Notes under the pieces: generated by a model
Told to the model about the DNA's origin: nothing
Databases searched by the model: none
Seen by the model: only the letters and a program-made list of their open reading frames with translations
Made by a program: the position numbers and the translations under genes
Assembly (NCBI GenBank): GCA_023055505.1
Contig: JALIRH010000006.1
Coordinates: 27,253,105-27,317,104 of the forward strand
Direction of reading: 5' to 3'
DNA from: Callipepla californica brunnescens
Taxonomy: Eukaryota; Chordata; Aves; Galliformes; Odontophoridae
Length of the DNA: 64,000 nt
Part shown: positions 25,530-39,593 of the stretch, piece by piece
Layout of the letters: each line of letters opens with the position of its first letter
How positions within the stretch are numbered: the stretch's first letter is position 1

Positions 25530-28166
25530 TCAGGGAAAACAAATGAGAATTTGCCCTCTAGTCTTTAACTAGTTCTTCACTGTCTCTTTCATTGTCCCCA
25601 ACTACAAGCATATTATACAGTAATTCTCTGGGTGATTAATACAGATTAATGGATAAAAAGAGGACTTACTACACCTTACCTCTCAGTATCTTACCTCTAG
25701 CCGGAAGTGCCTATATGGTGGAATGAAAGTGCACCCATCTTTATATGTGCATCACACGCTCTAAGTTTTGTTGTTGCTGTTTGTTGAACAGCATCAAGCA
25801 CATGCTTAAATCTGTGTCAGTGATTAAGTTCTTTGTTTTCCCGGGCAAGAACACACCACTGCTTTCCCAAAATGATTTTTAGAGTTCTTAGCAATATCAT
25901 TCTACTTCCTACTAACATTCACATGCTACTTGTATGTCAGTTCTAAGTGCAGTACTCCTGTCGAGTTCTCATAGTTTTCCTTATATTTCAGTGTCTCAGT
26001 TTACTTTGAACTAGCAAATTAATCACATTGCACTTTTTTGGAGTTACATTTTTATTAGATTATTTCAATGTGTTCTAGACGGAGAAGCTAAATGTATCTA
26101 ATTTGCTCTTTAAAAAAATCTCTTTCAAGTATTTAATTTAAATGCAGTGATTTTGACTTGAAAATAAATGAATGACAGAAACCAAAGTGATCTGTAAAAT
26201 CAATAGCACAACATAGACTGGTGCCAGAAAACTAACCTATTTATGACCTGGAAGAAATATCCTGTATGGAACAACAGCGGAGTCCGACCTGTCTGACCTT
26301 GAGATATTTGGAGTCACTGCTTTTTAACAGCCAGCACGGGTAAAATTCACCATTACTGAGTAAGTGTACTTTTAAGTGAGTGTATATTACAACTTTTACA
26401 CGTAATTTACAATTTTGAAGATGTAACTAAGAGCTGACATGGGTTTAATCCTAGTATCTGACTTTACCAAATGATGGGGTTCTCTTTCGTTCTTGTACTC
26501 TTGTATGTTATTGTAGAAATGAGTAACATTTCCAATAAATTATAGATTGACCAGTGCTAAAGACTTTGAAAATCCGTATTCAGTTATCTCCTACTCAAAC
26601 CTTTAGGTTTCTATTATGCTCCTTTGGAAACCATAGAGTGCCCTCTGTTGATCAAAACATATTCCTTTAACAGATTAAAGCTCTTCTACATCGATTCTTA
26701 TAGTTTAATCTTTTCCAATTCTTCAGTAAGAGAAATAATGCAAATTTTGTTAAAGTAAAGGAATTCTTTCATAAAAACTGATGTTAGGATAAAGAGGTAG
26801 AAATAAAAAAATGGAAAACACAAAGCCATCTACTGCATTACCGTATATTTACATGTAATCCTGACGACAAAATGAAATATATGCACCAGGCAATGCTAGC
26901 GGAAAGCAATTTCACTCTATTGCATGTGTGTATGTACACATGTGTTCATTGTTACTTATGGTCCAAGACATTTATACACATTTCTACTAATATTATGAAA
27001 ACTAAAGTTTTTTCAAGACTTAATGCAAATACTGATGCAAAATGCCAGAAAACACAGCGAGCAGCAAGAACTGCTTTATAGATGGTAGTTACTCAATCCT
27101 CTCATGTTCTCCAAAAACCAAAACAGCTGAGCACAGGTTTTTGCTCTTGTGTTGTCTCTGCATGACACTGAAAAATTGATGTTTGCTGGTGACTTTTTGG
27201 AACAACTAACTCCCAGTAAGTCTTGAGAAAACAGTATATTTTATCTTTTTTTTTTTTTTTGAGCAGGTGGGAATGGGAATTTTTTTCATCTTTCTTTTCC
27301 ATTTGTTAATGTATTGGCTGAGTGAAAGCATTTTTGCAAGAACTGTTTCATATGTTCATTACTTGAGGATGTCAACACAGAAAGAGAGATTTGCATTAAA
27401 AAAATTATAGAATAATGAATACTCATATATTTTATTCAAATGCTCAAAATAGAATCACACTCTATCATGAATGTTGAGTTACATAATAGCATATATTTAA
27501 TACGTTACTTAATTAAATAACTCAATTTATCTTGTGCCTCTATGATTGTACAGATAACTACTCACTTGAAGAAGTAATTGGTCTGTGCTATTTTCTAATG
27601 AAGGAGGGACAATTTCCATTCCTCTGTAACCATTTGAAGATGTAGTAAAAAAAAGAATAATCATATACTCTAATTTCTTTTACTGTATTATGACTTCAAT
27701 ATGAAGTGTTAAAGAAACATATTTTTAATGTTGAATGTCTGTGTATTCAACAACACAGTGGTATGTATAAAAACTTACAGAAAATATACCTTTTTTAAAT
27801 AGGATGAATTTCTGGCAAATATGGATGGAAAATTATGCACTAAAATTTATTCCCTAATATCAAATGTATAAACATCATTCAAAAGTAGTGAAATTAAAGA
27901 GGAGAAGTACAGAAATCTCATTCTTCAATATTGTGGCCTCCTGCTTACATGATATTTATTCTCTAAATGTGATTATTTCTAATGCTATAATTAAAACATA
28001 TATTCATGAAACTGAGGTTTTATTAAATTGAGAATATGGTAATACACAATCTTTTTTAAGTACATTCATCATACCATTTTTGCATATAATCTTGTTTTTG
28101 TCAGGTCCATAGATTAAATCTCTTTCAGCAGTGAATGGAAACATCTCAAATATATTTTGTTGAGGG
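25530..28166. other. Unique AT-rich sequence
   Basis: No gene or mobile element recognised. A 15-T run lies at 27246-27260. Confidence 0.5.
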
Positions 28167-28200
28167 AAAAAAAAAAGAAAAAAAAAAAAAGAAAAAAAAG
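28167..28200 (+). repeat. A-rich tract
   Basis: Runs of A broken by single G bases, next to a GAAGGAGAAGG purine stretch. It could be microsatellite DNA or, less likely, code for poly-lysine in the candidate exon beside it. Confidence 0.9.
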
Positions 28201-28533
28201 AAGGAGAAGGTAAAACAAAAGTCAAAGAGAAAAATGTAAGTTTTTTTTTTTAATTCTGTAAACATTCACAGACATTTTCATTTATTTTCTTAAATATGTT
28301 AATGATTCTCATATGCACTTTGCTAAATATTACTGAAAAATAAGTTAAATGTTTAAAATAATATTTTAAATTTACATTAAAACTTTAATGTATTAATATT
28401 TATAATAGTTATAACTTTTTTGTTGTTTTTTTGGTTTTTTTTTTTCTTTTAAGAGAAATCTCAAGATCATGAAACATCATCCAGTATTGCATCACCTGAG
28501 TGGAAGAAAAAAAACGCTCTGCAATGTGTACAT
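28201..28533 (+). CDS. Weak candidate exon pair, lysine-rich unknown protein
   Basis: Two open pieces could be joined in one phase. The first ends at 28235 (GKTKVKEKN) directly before a strong donor, GTAAGT, at 28236. The second, 28456-28533, is exactly 78 bp. It follows a long pyrimidine tract ending in AAGAG, reads KSQDHETSSSIASPEWKKKN then ALQCVH, and is followed by GTAAAT. The implied intron is 220 bp. Balanced composition with clean flanking splice signals makes the second piece the better candidate. The first is mostly A-rich and its start cannot be placed. I cannot name the protein, and whether it belongs with the candidate near 22.9 kb is unknown. Confidence 0.15.
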
Positions 28534-30253
28534 GTAAATAAGTTTCCATTGGCTTATTAAAATAATTTTTTAAATTTCCCTCTAAAATAATGGAATTAAT
28601 GTGTAGAAATCACTTTCAAGACAGAAGATTCTAATTGCAGAATATTCCCATGGCAACACGAGATCTGTTACATTCCTGTGTTTTCTATCCTTCCCAGCAG
28701 CCACGAGAGGGCACTCTGCTTTTGTAACTTGAGTAGCACTTACCTACAGTTCAGAGATGTGCCCTTTTACAAGTAGTATTTAAATATTTTCCCCAGAAAG
28801 AAAAATAATTTTAATCACTTATTATAATGAAATGTTGAAATTTCCAAGGAAAGGAAGGACCAAAATGTGTGTCTATACTTTCAGAACTTTATTCACGCAA
28901 TCAATGTATCTCTGTTTCCTTTGCACTACTGCTACAATCACAAGCACATTTTCTTGTGCTGAGTGCATACGATATGTCTGAAATGACAACTAAGGAGATT
29001 TTTTTTTTTTTTGTTAGGGAGAGACTGAACTCTGGGTCAGCATTAAACAGAAGAAAGATTCACTCTTCTGAGTCTCACTGTAATGGAATATTACTGCATT
29101 ATATTACATGTATTACTTATATTACTTATATTGCCTTCTGCTGTATCTGAGAATGGAGACTACACCAAAAGAAGATGGTGTAATCATATCTCCAAAAAAA
29201 ATCTAATTTTTGCTGTCAACTATACTGTGACTACAAAGTGTTATACAGACAACAGATAGTTGTAGGGCACACTCCTTGTACTCCCTAAAACTTCTGCGAT
29301 TCTGCAGCTGTTCTATTAGTCATTTCAGATATGATATGCAGCTAACCAAGCATGACACATTTTAATATATATTTTTTTAGACTACAGAAGACTAATCTAC
29401 CTATATTTCCAAGTAAGATTTCCAGGAAAAAAAAAAAAAAGCTGCCCAGGGAAAGCATGAGGCACATCTTTTTGTGCCCACGCAGAGGTAAGCATTACTC
29501 TTTTTTTGAAACATGGAATGCTTTTCCCACACCACAAAGAGGAAAAGGATACTGTTGCCTTCCACATCTCCAGCCTTGGTTTATTTATTTATTTTGCCAA
29601 CCAGTCTCTCTCTGGGTGCCTTTATCCACACTTTTTCACTAACAAATCCACAAGTAATCTCTGCCTCATACTGAGTCCTGGTGTACAACATGAAGTTGGA
29701 TAACATTTGGTCTGTGATTGTGGTTCATCTATGGAATATTTTAGGTGTTTACCACCTTTCCACCAAACTTCAGCTTGAAGACTCAGGACAGTGAATAGGT
29801 TCTCCCCATGGAATCTTTCCCTCTGGAGACCTTCTAAGACACTTTCCACACCATCTGAGACTCTGGTGCTAGTGGATCTTTTTTTTAAACTGAAGTTGCT
29901 TAAAGTTCATTCTTGGGTTACATTCCTGAAATAGGCAGACTAGGTTCTGCATGCAAGAATTTCTGGCACAAACTGTTAGAATAGCATCCTATGGAGATCA
30001 GGAGGCGTAGGAAAGGATTTTGTAAAACAATGACAACCAACCACGAAACATGAATTTTACAGCATAGTTGGTGCTTTCTACTTGACAGCAGTACATCAGT
30101 GATTGTTATTTGGGACCTCAAGTGTTCACAGACTACAGATACAAAAGTATGATGCTTTCACATAGCTTCCATAATGGTTGTACCCTCCTGTTTATTGCAT
30201 GAAAGGAGAAAAAGGTACTAAGCAGTTGGGATTTTTGTTGTCATATTAGTTTT
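28534..30253. other. Unique AT-rich sequence
   Basis: No gene or mobile element recognised. A small tandem unit (ATTACTTAT-like) repeats at about 29098-29133, and a T run lies near 29000. Confidence 0.5.
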
Positions 30254-30258
30254 ATACC

Positions 30259-30571
30259 TGTTTGGGAACTGTTGAATCATGGCCTGAACCACTGATTGAT
30301 CACCTGAGGCAAGCCCTGAGTCAGCTGCAGGAGCACAGGTGAAGGCAACTCACCTGTGTGGCCATTTAAGGGCTGACCACGACTAGGGAAGGTTCTCTTG
30401 TTGGAGATCCCTCCTCTGTGGATTCCTGGGTGAGCCTTGACCATCAGTGATAGGTGAGCCTTTCTTTATATATTGGTTGCCTGTATACCATCTGGATAAG
30501 CCATACAAAATATACCATCCATCTCCATTATTTACTGTGGATACTATTCTTTCAGGTTATTCACCCTACAA
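30259..30571 (+). mobile_element. Solo LTR, family A copy 2, internally deleted
   Basis: This aligns with the LTR at 10008-10345 from TGTTTGGGAACTGTTGAATC onward and ends near CCCTACA (30564-30570). ATACC precedes it (30254-30258) and recurs at 30572-30576, leaving one extra A at the right edge. TGAGTCA is conserved at 30317-30323 and ATTTAAGG at 30364-30371. Compared with copies 1 and 3 it lacks about 40 bp between GTGTG (30360) and CCATTTAAG. It is a solo LTR with no internal retroviral sequence next to it. Confidence 0.8.
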
Positions 30572-33500
30572 ATACCTGTGATCAATTCTATTGTAAGAGA
30601 AAGAATTAAAAGCACAGTTACTCAAACTGGAATGCAAAAGGTACCCACCCCCTGACTCTACCACAGTCATTGCAGATGTGCATCAAGCTTCTATTTTTGT
30701 AAAGCATTTCATATAACTGATAAAATCAAGTAGGGCATCTTCCCTCTGGAGGAGGAGAAGATAAATTATGGTTTCGATTTGGTTTGGGGCAGATTTAGAG
30801 GATTAAGTATGGTTTTAGCATCAAAGCAGGAAGTCAAAACATGTCAATGGTTGCTGGATGAAGCTAGACTCATTCAGATGCTCCTTTCTATCTCCCTATA
30901 ATTACATGTCATAATTCACTACCCAGAAAGTCAGACATGGCAGGAGATGACACGATCCCAATGCTTCAGCAGGCAGTAGCTGTGGAGATGAAGGCTTTCC
31001 ACCTGCCCATGAGAGTCTGCAGCTGTGTGCTGGACTTTATGTTGGCAACGCGTTGTAAACCAGCTGCTGTCCCAGCCTGGTATCTGTGTTCATCTGATTT
31101 TAAAAGTGACCTTTCTCTGATTTATAGACAAAGGAGAACAAATAACTTACATATGTGTAATTAGATAGGAGCGGCTATGGAAATAAAGGCAACCAATGCT
31201 TGCAGAGGGAGTAGGGCATGATCTGATCTGGTGAAGGGTCATACTAAAGCCTAATGCCTTTTCCTTCACCTTGCTCATGGAACATACAAATAGAGGCTTC
31301 ATTTCTTTCATTGCAAGTCTCATCACCTGGACTGGTGATCCACAGAGCTATTACCACTTCTTGGTTTTGTATGATTTTGTATTCTTTGGTAACTAAATTT
31401 CTGGAAAGGGAGGGCCTTCAGCAATGATCGCAGGGAGGGTGGTTACTGTTGGAAGGTGTATGTTGAATGAGATGGACCAGATTGTTACTTCAGCAGATAA
31501 ATCTATTTCCTTGTTTGAAACTAGAAACTACAAAGTTGAAAATAGCTTCTGGCTCTAAGTAATGAAAACACACAATATTCTATTCATGCTGAATCCATCA
31601 AAGGGTAGAAGTATATTAAGTCTCAAGTCAAGCGACTTCCCAATTAGCCAGCCAGGATTGTATTCATGAAAAATGCAAATTACAGATGAGTGATGAGATC
31701 TTGAATGTGTTACTGTTTTGCAGTCTCAGACTTTTTAGCTAGAATGTTAGTAATAAATAATGCTTCTTGAGTGCTCACGCTGTGAAATTGCTTGCTGTTG
31801 TGAATACATCTCTTCACTATCTGCAGGTGCAGCAGTGAAGGTACAGGCACTGTTAATGAGCCCTAAAGTGTTGAAATAGGAAAGAAAAGAAGATCCTTTC
31901 AGTCAGTGTTTTTCTGAAAACACAGCAAATCTGGACATGTTACATTAAGGGTCTCAGCAGTGCACCTGGACACAGGTGGGATGTGTCAGATACTGCTTCC
32001 TCTGCTCTAAGACCCCTACTCCCCTCCTATCTTTCAGAAATATCTTTGATACAGGAAAGAATAGTGATTTTTTTAGAGCGAATAGGGGAAGGCTATAACT
32101 GTATACAAAGGGACCAGATCTACAAGTTCTAGGTAGTCCTTTCCAGCTAGCAGAGATCAATATCTGCTGCAGCTCAGCAAATACACCTCTCTTTCAGGGC
32201 TCTGAAATGCCAATCTTGAAATGTAGGTGTGCTTATGGTCTACGTGGATCACTTATTGGAGAAAACAGTTCTTTTTTATTTTTTTTTTCCACTTCTTGTA
32301 TCCACTTGATGCTTTGGTTCTCTGTAATATATTTGTTTTTAAAATTCAAACATTTAAATGATGTTCACTGGCAACATTTGTGTGCTAGATTTTGGATTAC
32401 TAATTGTATAATTGTATTTTAAAATTACACCTAGCAGACCTCCTAGAAGTAATCCACAGACTCACTGGGGAGCTACAGACTCTCCCAGACAATGTCTGTA
32501 TCTCTTGTTATTCTGTTTATTTTCTCCTTTAGAGAGGGGTAGTCATGTGGAAGTTAGAATCAATCTCATTTCTGTTGCAAGTATTTATGTGACACATAAA
32601 GTAGTGCCAATAAACGTATAGATGAGAGAAAGTTTTATGCAAGTAATTTTGGTCTTTATTTCCTTCAGTCGATAATTTCTGTATGACTTTCTAGTTAGTT
32701 TCACACCATTGTCTAAACTACACCCAGTTGTCTTGTGCTTGCTTTCAGTGTTGTCAGAGCTACCCTGTGTGGCTGAGTAATGCATGTCAAGATGTTTGAC
32801 AAAAGAAGTCTTACAGGCTTTTAAGAAACAATACAGCTTAGTAAACAGTCTTCCAGTGACTATGTCTGTATTTTCCAGTTCTATATTGGAAAAGTTGTGT
32901 ATAATTTGTGCGTTACTGTATATTGCTGTTTTCTTTTTATCTGGAAATCTTCATCTAGATTGCTGCTACATGTTACATGTTGGACATATCAGGTTTCTTC
33001 CTTCCAGGTTTAGTAGAAGAGCAGATGAACTTGATGCAACAATAATTGTTTCTTCATTTTCTGAAGGGGGAGAGGGCTATTTGAAAAAGACAGGAGTCTC
33101 AGCAAAATGAACAAAGATGTTGAAATGAATGTTAGTTCTACTGGCTCTTACATGTTCTACCTGGTAGCTCTGCTGTAGTTTCTGTGGAGTAATATGGGGG
33201 TGATAATATCAGAAACCCAGCACATAGGTCTGATGAGATTTCTTTCACGCAGCTTCATGAGGATTTCTGAGAATGTTGGTGGCATCAATGAAATATAAGA
33301 GTTTTTTCCTGTCTCTTTATTATTACTGTGCCTGGAAATCATAATGTTTAAATAAAAATATTTTACATTCACTAAAAATAGGGAAAATAATGAAATATTT
33401 TGCAATTAAAATAGCTTTCCATTTGCCAGATTTCCCAGCAGTCAATCCTCACACATACAAAAATCATTTCACGAATCTATGACAGTTATACAATGAGAAA

Positions 33501-33659
33501 TCACTTATTTTTCACACGGTTATTGTTATTCATTTAAAGCACATCTATCAGCTGTGTGCTATAACATCTCATGTCTACATTTAATGTACTAAAGAAAAAA
33601 TAAATTTTCTACATTTCTATTACCTCAAGATGTTTCTGTTTCTGTGGTTTTGTTTTATT

Positions 33660-33695
33660 TTTTTGTTTTTTGTTTGTTTGTTTGTTTGTTTGTTT
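33660..33695 (+). repeat. (TTTG)n microsatellite
   Basis: Consecutive TTTG units follow a T/G-rich lead-in. The flanks are unrelated AT-rich sequence. Confidence 0.9.
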
Positions 33696-34565
33696 TCCAG
33701 ACCTCTTATTAAGCAGAATAGGTCTGGTTTAGCTTCAGGGTTAGATGTCTTCATCAAAACACTTACTACCGCAATTGTGCTTGCACATACTGTTTCTTTT
33801 AGCCAATGCTATCTTATTTTTCAAATAATGCCAAGATAGTTCTTACCTATTAGACTTGTATTGAGGTAAAAAGCTACAGAACTGAAATATTAACATCCCC
33901 TTTGTACATGCATAAAAATCTCGAGACAGTTTTAAGTCTGATAATTCTGGTGTAACTTTACTGTGGTGACTTCATTTCCTGGAACTGAATTCCAGTCTTT
34001 TTACCTTCATTAATTTCTGGGTTCAACTGACTTCAGCTGCTGTTTTCAATTTATGATCTGAGGTCAAAGCAAGGATGGACTATTTCTGAGGCTTCCAGAA
34101 AAGATAAGTAACGTTGTCATGAGATTAAAATCTATTTTGCAGACATTGACGTCTTCAATAGAAAACACTAGGAAAGAAATTGAAAAAGGTTGAAAATCAT
34201 TGTAACAAAATACTGGGACAAATTTAACTAAGTACGGTATCAGTTTTAACTTAGACTCTACAGAATATTTTTTTCCTTCACAAAGATGAGAAAAGGAATA
34301 TGAGATTATTTCAGAATAAAGCCTGTATATCCAGGTGATTATATGGCCACCATAATCAACTCATGGCAATTGATCATCAGTAACACAGAAATTTGTTTAA
34401 GTGGGAATCATTTCAGTCTAGATCAAAGATTAAGGTACCACAAGAGTTTGATTTCAGCATCTAACAACACTAGAACACGGTGTGGTATTAATCTTCTTTT
34501 GTTAATTCTTATGAATTAATGATGTATTTTCTACGCCATTTGCAATGAAGCTTGGTCATATTTCC

Positions 34566-34597
34566 TGTGTGTGTGTGTGTTGGGGGGGGGGGGGGGG
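34566..34597 (+). repeat. (TG)n followed by G16
   Basis: Eight TG units run straight into sixteen G bases. This compound repeat is likely polymorphic and difficult to sequence. Confidence 0.93.
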
Positions 34598-35712
34598 AAG
34601 AAGAGAACAAATATATTTATTTTATTTCAAACATATTACTTCACTTTTTTTTCCATTCTCATACACAGAAGAACTGGAAATCTGTGGCCATTATTGTGCA
34701 ATAAAAACATGAATTAACTGAGGAAAGCAAAATTTAGAAAGATGTTAAAACTATTTTCTGCTAAGAAGCATTTATTTGCTTTCTTTACAAATCATCGGAG
34801 AAAAGTAATCCATTTTCAGTGATTTCTTTCTTAAGAAAGATTTTTCCTGTACTTATTTAAAATTATTCTTTGAGTGAGAGGAAGAGGACAGGATATCTGT
34901 AGATATTGTCAACATGCTGTTTTAAAGATGTGAAGAAGTTAAAAGGAAATTGTGTTCCCTTCTGTCAAACGACTTTTTTGTTGTTGTTATTCTTATTAAT
35001 TGTAACAGTTTTTATCACCATAGAGAACTTCAGGAAGTATAGCTGACTGACTATATTTCTAAGGTACCAAAAGTTTCTGGTAGAAAACAAAGTTTTATCA
35101 GCCTCACAAGGAAGATTTGAAGGCTGGAAGCAATGTGTCTGAGAATGTGAGTGAAATGTCACTCATTTGAACAGCTAGTTCCTGAGTGCCTCACTACCAC
35201 TGCAGAGAACACAAGAGTCTCACAACATTTAATAGCTTTCCTTTATTACTATTGTTATTTTAAGCTGACTCGCTTAAGACCTGTCTGCACCAGAAAATTA
35301 GAATGAAATATGCAATGATTTGGGTTTCAACTGAAAAACAGCTTGCTTATAGCAAACTTCATTTGATAATATTATTTTTTTAATTACACAGTGCTAACAT
35401 TTAAAACATCAGTGAGGGTATCTCTATATTTCACTGAATGTGAGGTGTAAAACCTCACTGTTTATTCCCTTGACCAAAAATCACACTTTGTCAAAATGAA
35501 ACCAAATAAAAAAGAATTCATTCTGTTGCTGAATTCCTAGAGGATTTTATATTTAGTCTCTGAGGTTTGCAAATGAAGTTACACCGCTTTGGGATGTTTC
35601 AGTAACGTATTTAAAATGTACACCAGAAAATAAATGCCTCTCTACTTAGGTGATCATTCATGCCTAAGATGAGGAGCTTTTTCATTATATTTGTTAGCTC
35701 TTCTTATATAGA

Positions 35713-35728
35713 TGTGTGTGTGTGTGTG
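35713..35728 (+). repeat. (TG)n microsatellite
   Basis: Eight TG dinucleotides followed by CGCA. Confidence 0.9.
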
Positions 35729-36689
35729 CGCATAAAGTGTTTAATTTGCAGAGACTGATGTGTAGGCAGAGGTGTATAGCAGAGCCAATAGTGCTTTTTC
35801 AGATTTCTGCATTTTATTATTTTAGTCATAGTGCTAATGAAATGAACTACAGTGTTTAACTGGGAAATTTCATTTCACTGAAATACATGCCAACATATTC
35901 AACATGATTTAAACCAGACATTCAGTAACGTGCACGAAAATTAAGCATGAAGGATTATAATCTCTAAGTTCTTTCTTGCTAGAGGGAAATAGATTCAAAA
36001 TATCTGGAGTTTAGTGGCACATAAAGAATAAAACTGGCTGACAAATCCTAAGTAACCTTGAAACTGAATAAGTTTGCCATCTGGATGCTGGGGAAAAAAA
36101 AAGTCTTCCAGTTCCATCCTGAAAATGGAAGCATTTACACATTACTCACTTCTTGGAAATACAAATAATGGGTTTGAATCTTTCACTGTCTTATATCCAA
36201 GACTTGAGTTCAGACTTTTCCCCCCTCAGGTCTTGCTCCAATATGTCATGAACGTAACGTGATTCATATAAAAGTCACTTTCATCATCTATATTGTTCAT
36301 AAGTGCACGTCAAGAACATGGAAATTTAATAGTGGATTTCAATTTGGGGAAACAATCATTTCCCTTACAGACTGTTTCTTTGGTGTACAACAGTATCAGG
36401 TAATAAGTATGTATGAGTACTTACTTAATTACATCTGATGTATCTGCATGGCTATGAAGAGTCTCCTAACCATAAAGTACCTCTTAGAGGTTGGAAATCC
36501 AGTTACATCGCCTTTCAAATTGAATTCAGTATACATCTATGGACACTACTAAAAAATCGCTGTACTTTGGATTTAAGTTAAATTTGTATTTTCTAAATTT
36601 TTATATTGTCACTTTTTATATGAGCTAGGAGAAGCTCTCTCTGTGTAATTAAGCTTATACACCTCTCTTGCTCTTCTGGCTACCGTATG

Positions 36690-36731
36690 CAAAAAATATT
36701 AATAATAATATATAATATATAATATAATAAG
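36690..36731. repeat. AT-only low-complexity tract
   Basis: Repeated AATAAT and ATATAAT units with almost no G or C, likely easily melted DNA. Confidence 0.85.
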
Positions 36732-39593
36732 ATGCAGGGAAAAAAAGTCTCTGTGTGGGGCTACTGTCATGAAACTCTGGGACGCCACTGTCATCCATGA
36801 AACAAATGAACTTCAGAGATCAACTGGAGTGTCACATACACAGCTATACTTCCATGTCTATTAGCAAAGCAGGTTCAGTAGCATGTACATTACCCCAAAG
36901 GAACTTCAGCAAGGCTCACAGCCAAATCTTCCAGTGAATCTGAAAAAGATTCCCAGGTTCCATTTTGGGCTGAAAATTTACTGAAAAAGAAGGATTCCAG
37001 GTGTTCCAACAAAGATTTCATCATTTTAAAGCCACCCACAGTTATATTTCTAGAGTCAAATATTTGACTTGTGATCTGTACAACACATAAAATACTTAAT
37101 ATATGCTCTGTTTTTTTTAAGGCAGCTCATAAATTTATTGCAGTCTTATGGCATACCATTCAGATTGATTTATGGGGCACAGCTCAGATTTTTTATAGCT
37201 GAATTACCAAGCACAAACCAGGTACACCATCCCATTAAAAATGAATTTACTATGGGAACTGCACATTGAAAGTTAAATAATGGCTTGATTTTCAAGCTCG
37301 AACTGAGATATTTGCTTTTCTGCCAACTAATCCAAAACAGTCTATGAATAATTACATTACTTTTGCTTTCAAAATGTTATTTATTTTCACAGAAGGTCAT
37401 AGTCTTTGGGGAAAAAAAGGTAGAATAATGATCATTACTTTACATATGCTGACCTGCAGTGTCACCCTTGTCACACGTTTACACTGACGGGTGTACCAAT
37501 ATAGGAAAAAAAGTCAGTTGTGCTGTTTTGTTTTTTTTTAAAGGTGTATTTAATTTATTTTAAAGGAAATTTTATATAGGTATACACACACATAGGCATG
37601 AATAGCTGCAATGCACATAAACTGAAAAGTTACAAATGAGTTCCAGATCGATAAAATCTAGAATAACATTCCTTATCCCAAATGCACGTCATCACGAATT
37701 ATGCTTAGCTTACATTTCATAATATGTAATGTAAGTAAATATCTAAAAAAAAATAAGGGAGAAAATATTATGAGGTTCTTTTTTTCAAGTTCTTTCTTTC
37801 ACCTACCTGACAGTATCATAAATTCAGCTGTACAGACCTCTAAGGGAGAAATAAATGACCATAACAGAATGTAGAATGTTGAAAGAATGACCCTGTGTAA
37901 TTATTTCTCAGTGTTTCTGTTCTGCAATCTATCAGGATAAAAGCAAATACCTCAGAAGAGTGAAAATACAGGATCCAGTCTTTTCAGCCAATACAGACTC
38001 CATTTTTATTTCTAAAGTTCTCTGAGTGTTAACTTTATGATTTGAGTAAGACTGAAGAGAACTTTTAAAATAAGATCTATGTATACATGTATATGTTTTT
38101 TCATCAGGTGATACAGAAACCTCGCATTACAAGAAATGATTGAAATAGTAATCATCAGATATAGTTGCATAGTGACTCTTATTTTTTAAGAGTAAATTAG
38201 TCTCCTCTGTATCCTGTTCTCAGCTATTAGTAATTATTCATCTGGGGGGCCATCTGAAGAGGCAAATGAGTTCTGAAAATAGCTGAGAATTTTAACTGTT
38301 TCATCTATGCTGCTCTGTGAAGTGGCCAGTTGACACAGGCTATGTTATGAATCTTGTCCAACATAATTATTCATCTCTTGTGAACCAAAAAAGAGTCCCT
38401 GACTTTCACATAGGGTCTCACTTTGTTCACTCACATGAAAACTTGTGAGAACACAGAAACTTATTATGTGGCTATACTTACTATAATACATTGGCAGTAT
38501 GTATTTTGATTTGGAGACTCTCTAATTTATTCTGCTTATTAAAAGCACATAGGTTGATTTTTCTATATATGACCTAAACTCTACTTCCATACACACCTCC
38601 TACAACACTTTCAAGTACATGGTTGTTGTTAACAGCTTGCCAAGGGGGGCAGATGCAGTCTGAATGCCAGAGAACAGGTTCTCTCCCCAGTTTGGAGAAA
38701 TATAACTAAATTATACTAAAACTACAATGAGTTGATAATCAGGTGAGTGACACTCTCATGTATTCTTGTTGTGGACTTTAGACGAAGTGTTTATGCAACA
38801 CAGGAGTACTTGTTTCATTATATTTTTTCTCCACCCAAAGCTTAATTCTGGTGTAAGAGGATGTTCTGTGTGTAGAGAAAAACAGTAAGTATGCTATGTG
38901 GAAATATCAAGTTTAATTTTTGTAGGCTTTGTCACATTTGAAAGAATCATATTAAGAATATGCAGAATCAGTATTGCCTGACCAAACCATAACCATTCTT
39001 CATTCAAAAGTTCCTCATTTTTTGTCTAGAGTAGTTATGTTAAGCTGTACTTTTGGAGAAGTTTCTGTATTACTCAGGACTGTGGAAGTCCATCTGCAGT
39101 CCTACTGTCAGGTTTTGCATTGCCAGAAAGAAATGTTTTTAATCACCTTTCTAATGCAGGGCATGGAATATAATTTGAGCCAGGCAATCAGCATGTTATG
39201 TTGAAAGGAAACCATGTAAACAAGGGCCAAAAGCTGAAAGAATTTGGTGATAAAAGTACTGAAAAGAGAGCTACTAGGCAATGAGCTCCATGAAAAGACC
39301 CATCTGTCTTTATCTGCGTGTAATACAGTGCTCAAAAGAGCATTTATAAAAAGCGTTAGCACCATGTCCATGCAGAGTACTGAGTACTTCTTCTCCACTG
39401 ATTTATTATAGCATTTGACAGTAGTTTCCCAGTAATGGATCATAGCTGCTAATGATCATTTTAAAGTACAATTGGTACGAAAACAAGACTTCTCTTTAAT
39501 CTGGCACGTGTGACACATTATAGTAGATGTGATTTACTAATCATGTTGTGAAACATGATTGGCCAGTGGTGCAGTACATAGTGTAAAAGAAGC

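Larger units (their letters stand above)
30577..39588. other. Unique AT-rich sequence with microsatellites
   Basis: About 9 kb without a recognised gene or transposon. Several microsatellites are listed separately. Chance frames such as 32784-33110 (plus) and 39108-39443 (minus) show no family features. Confidence 0.55.

Noticed and set aside
10008..30571. Family-A LTR copies 1 and 2 as the two ends of one provirus
   Set aside because: They have different target duplications, about 20 kb of non-retroviral DNA lies between them, and copy 2 has an internal deletion. They are independent solo LTRs.
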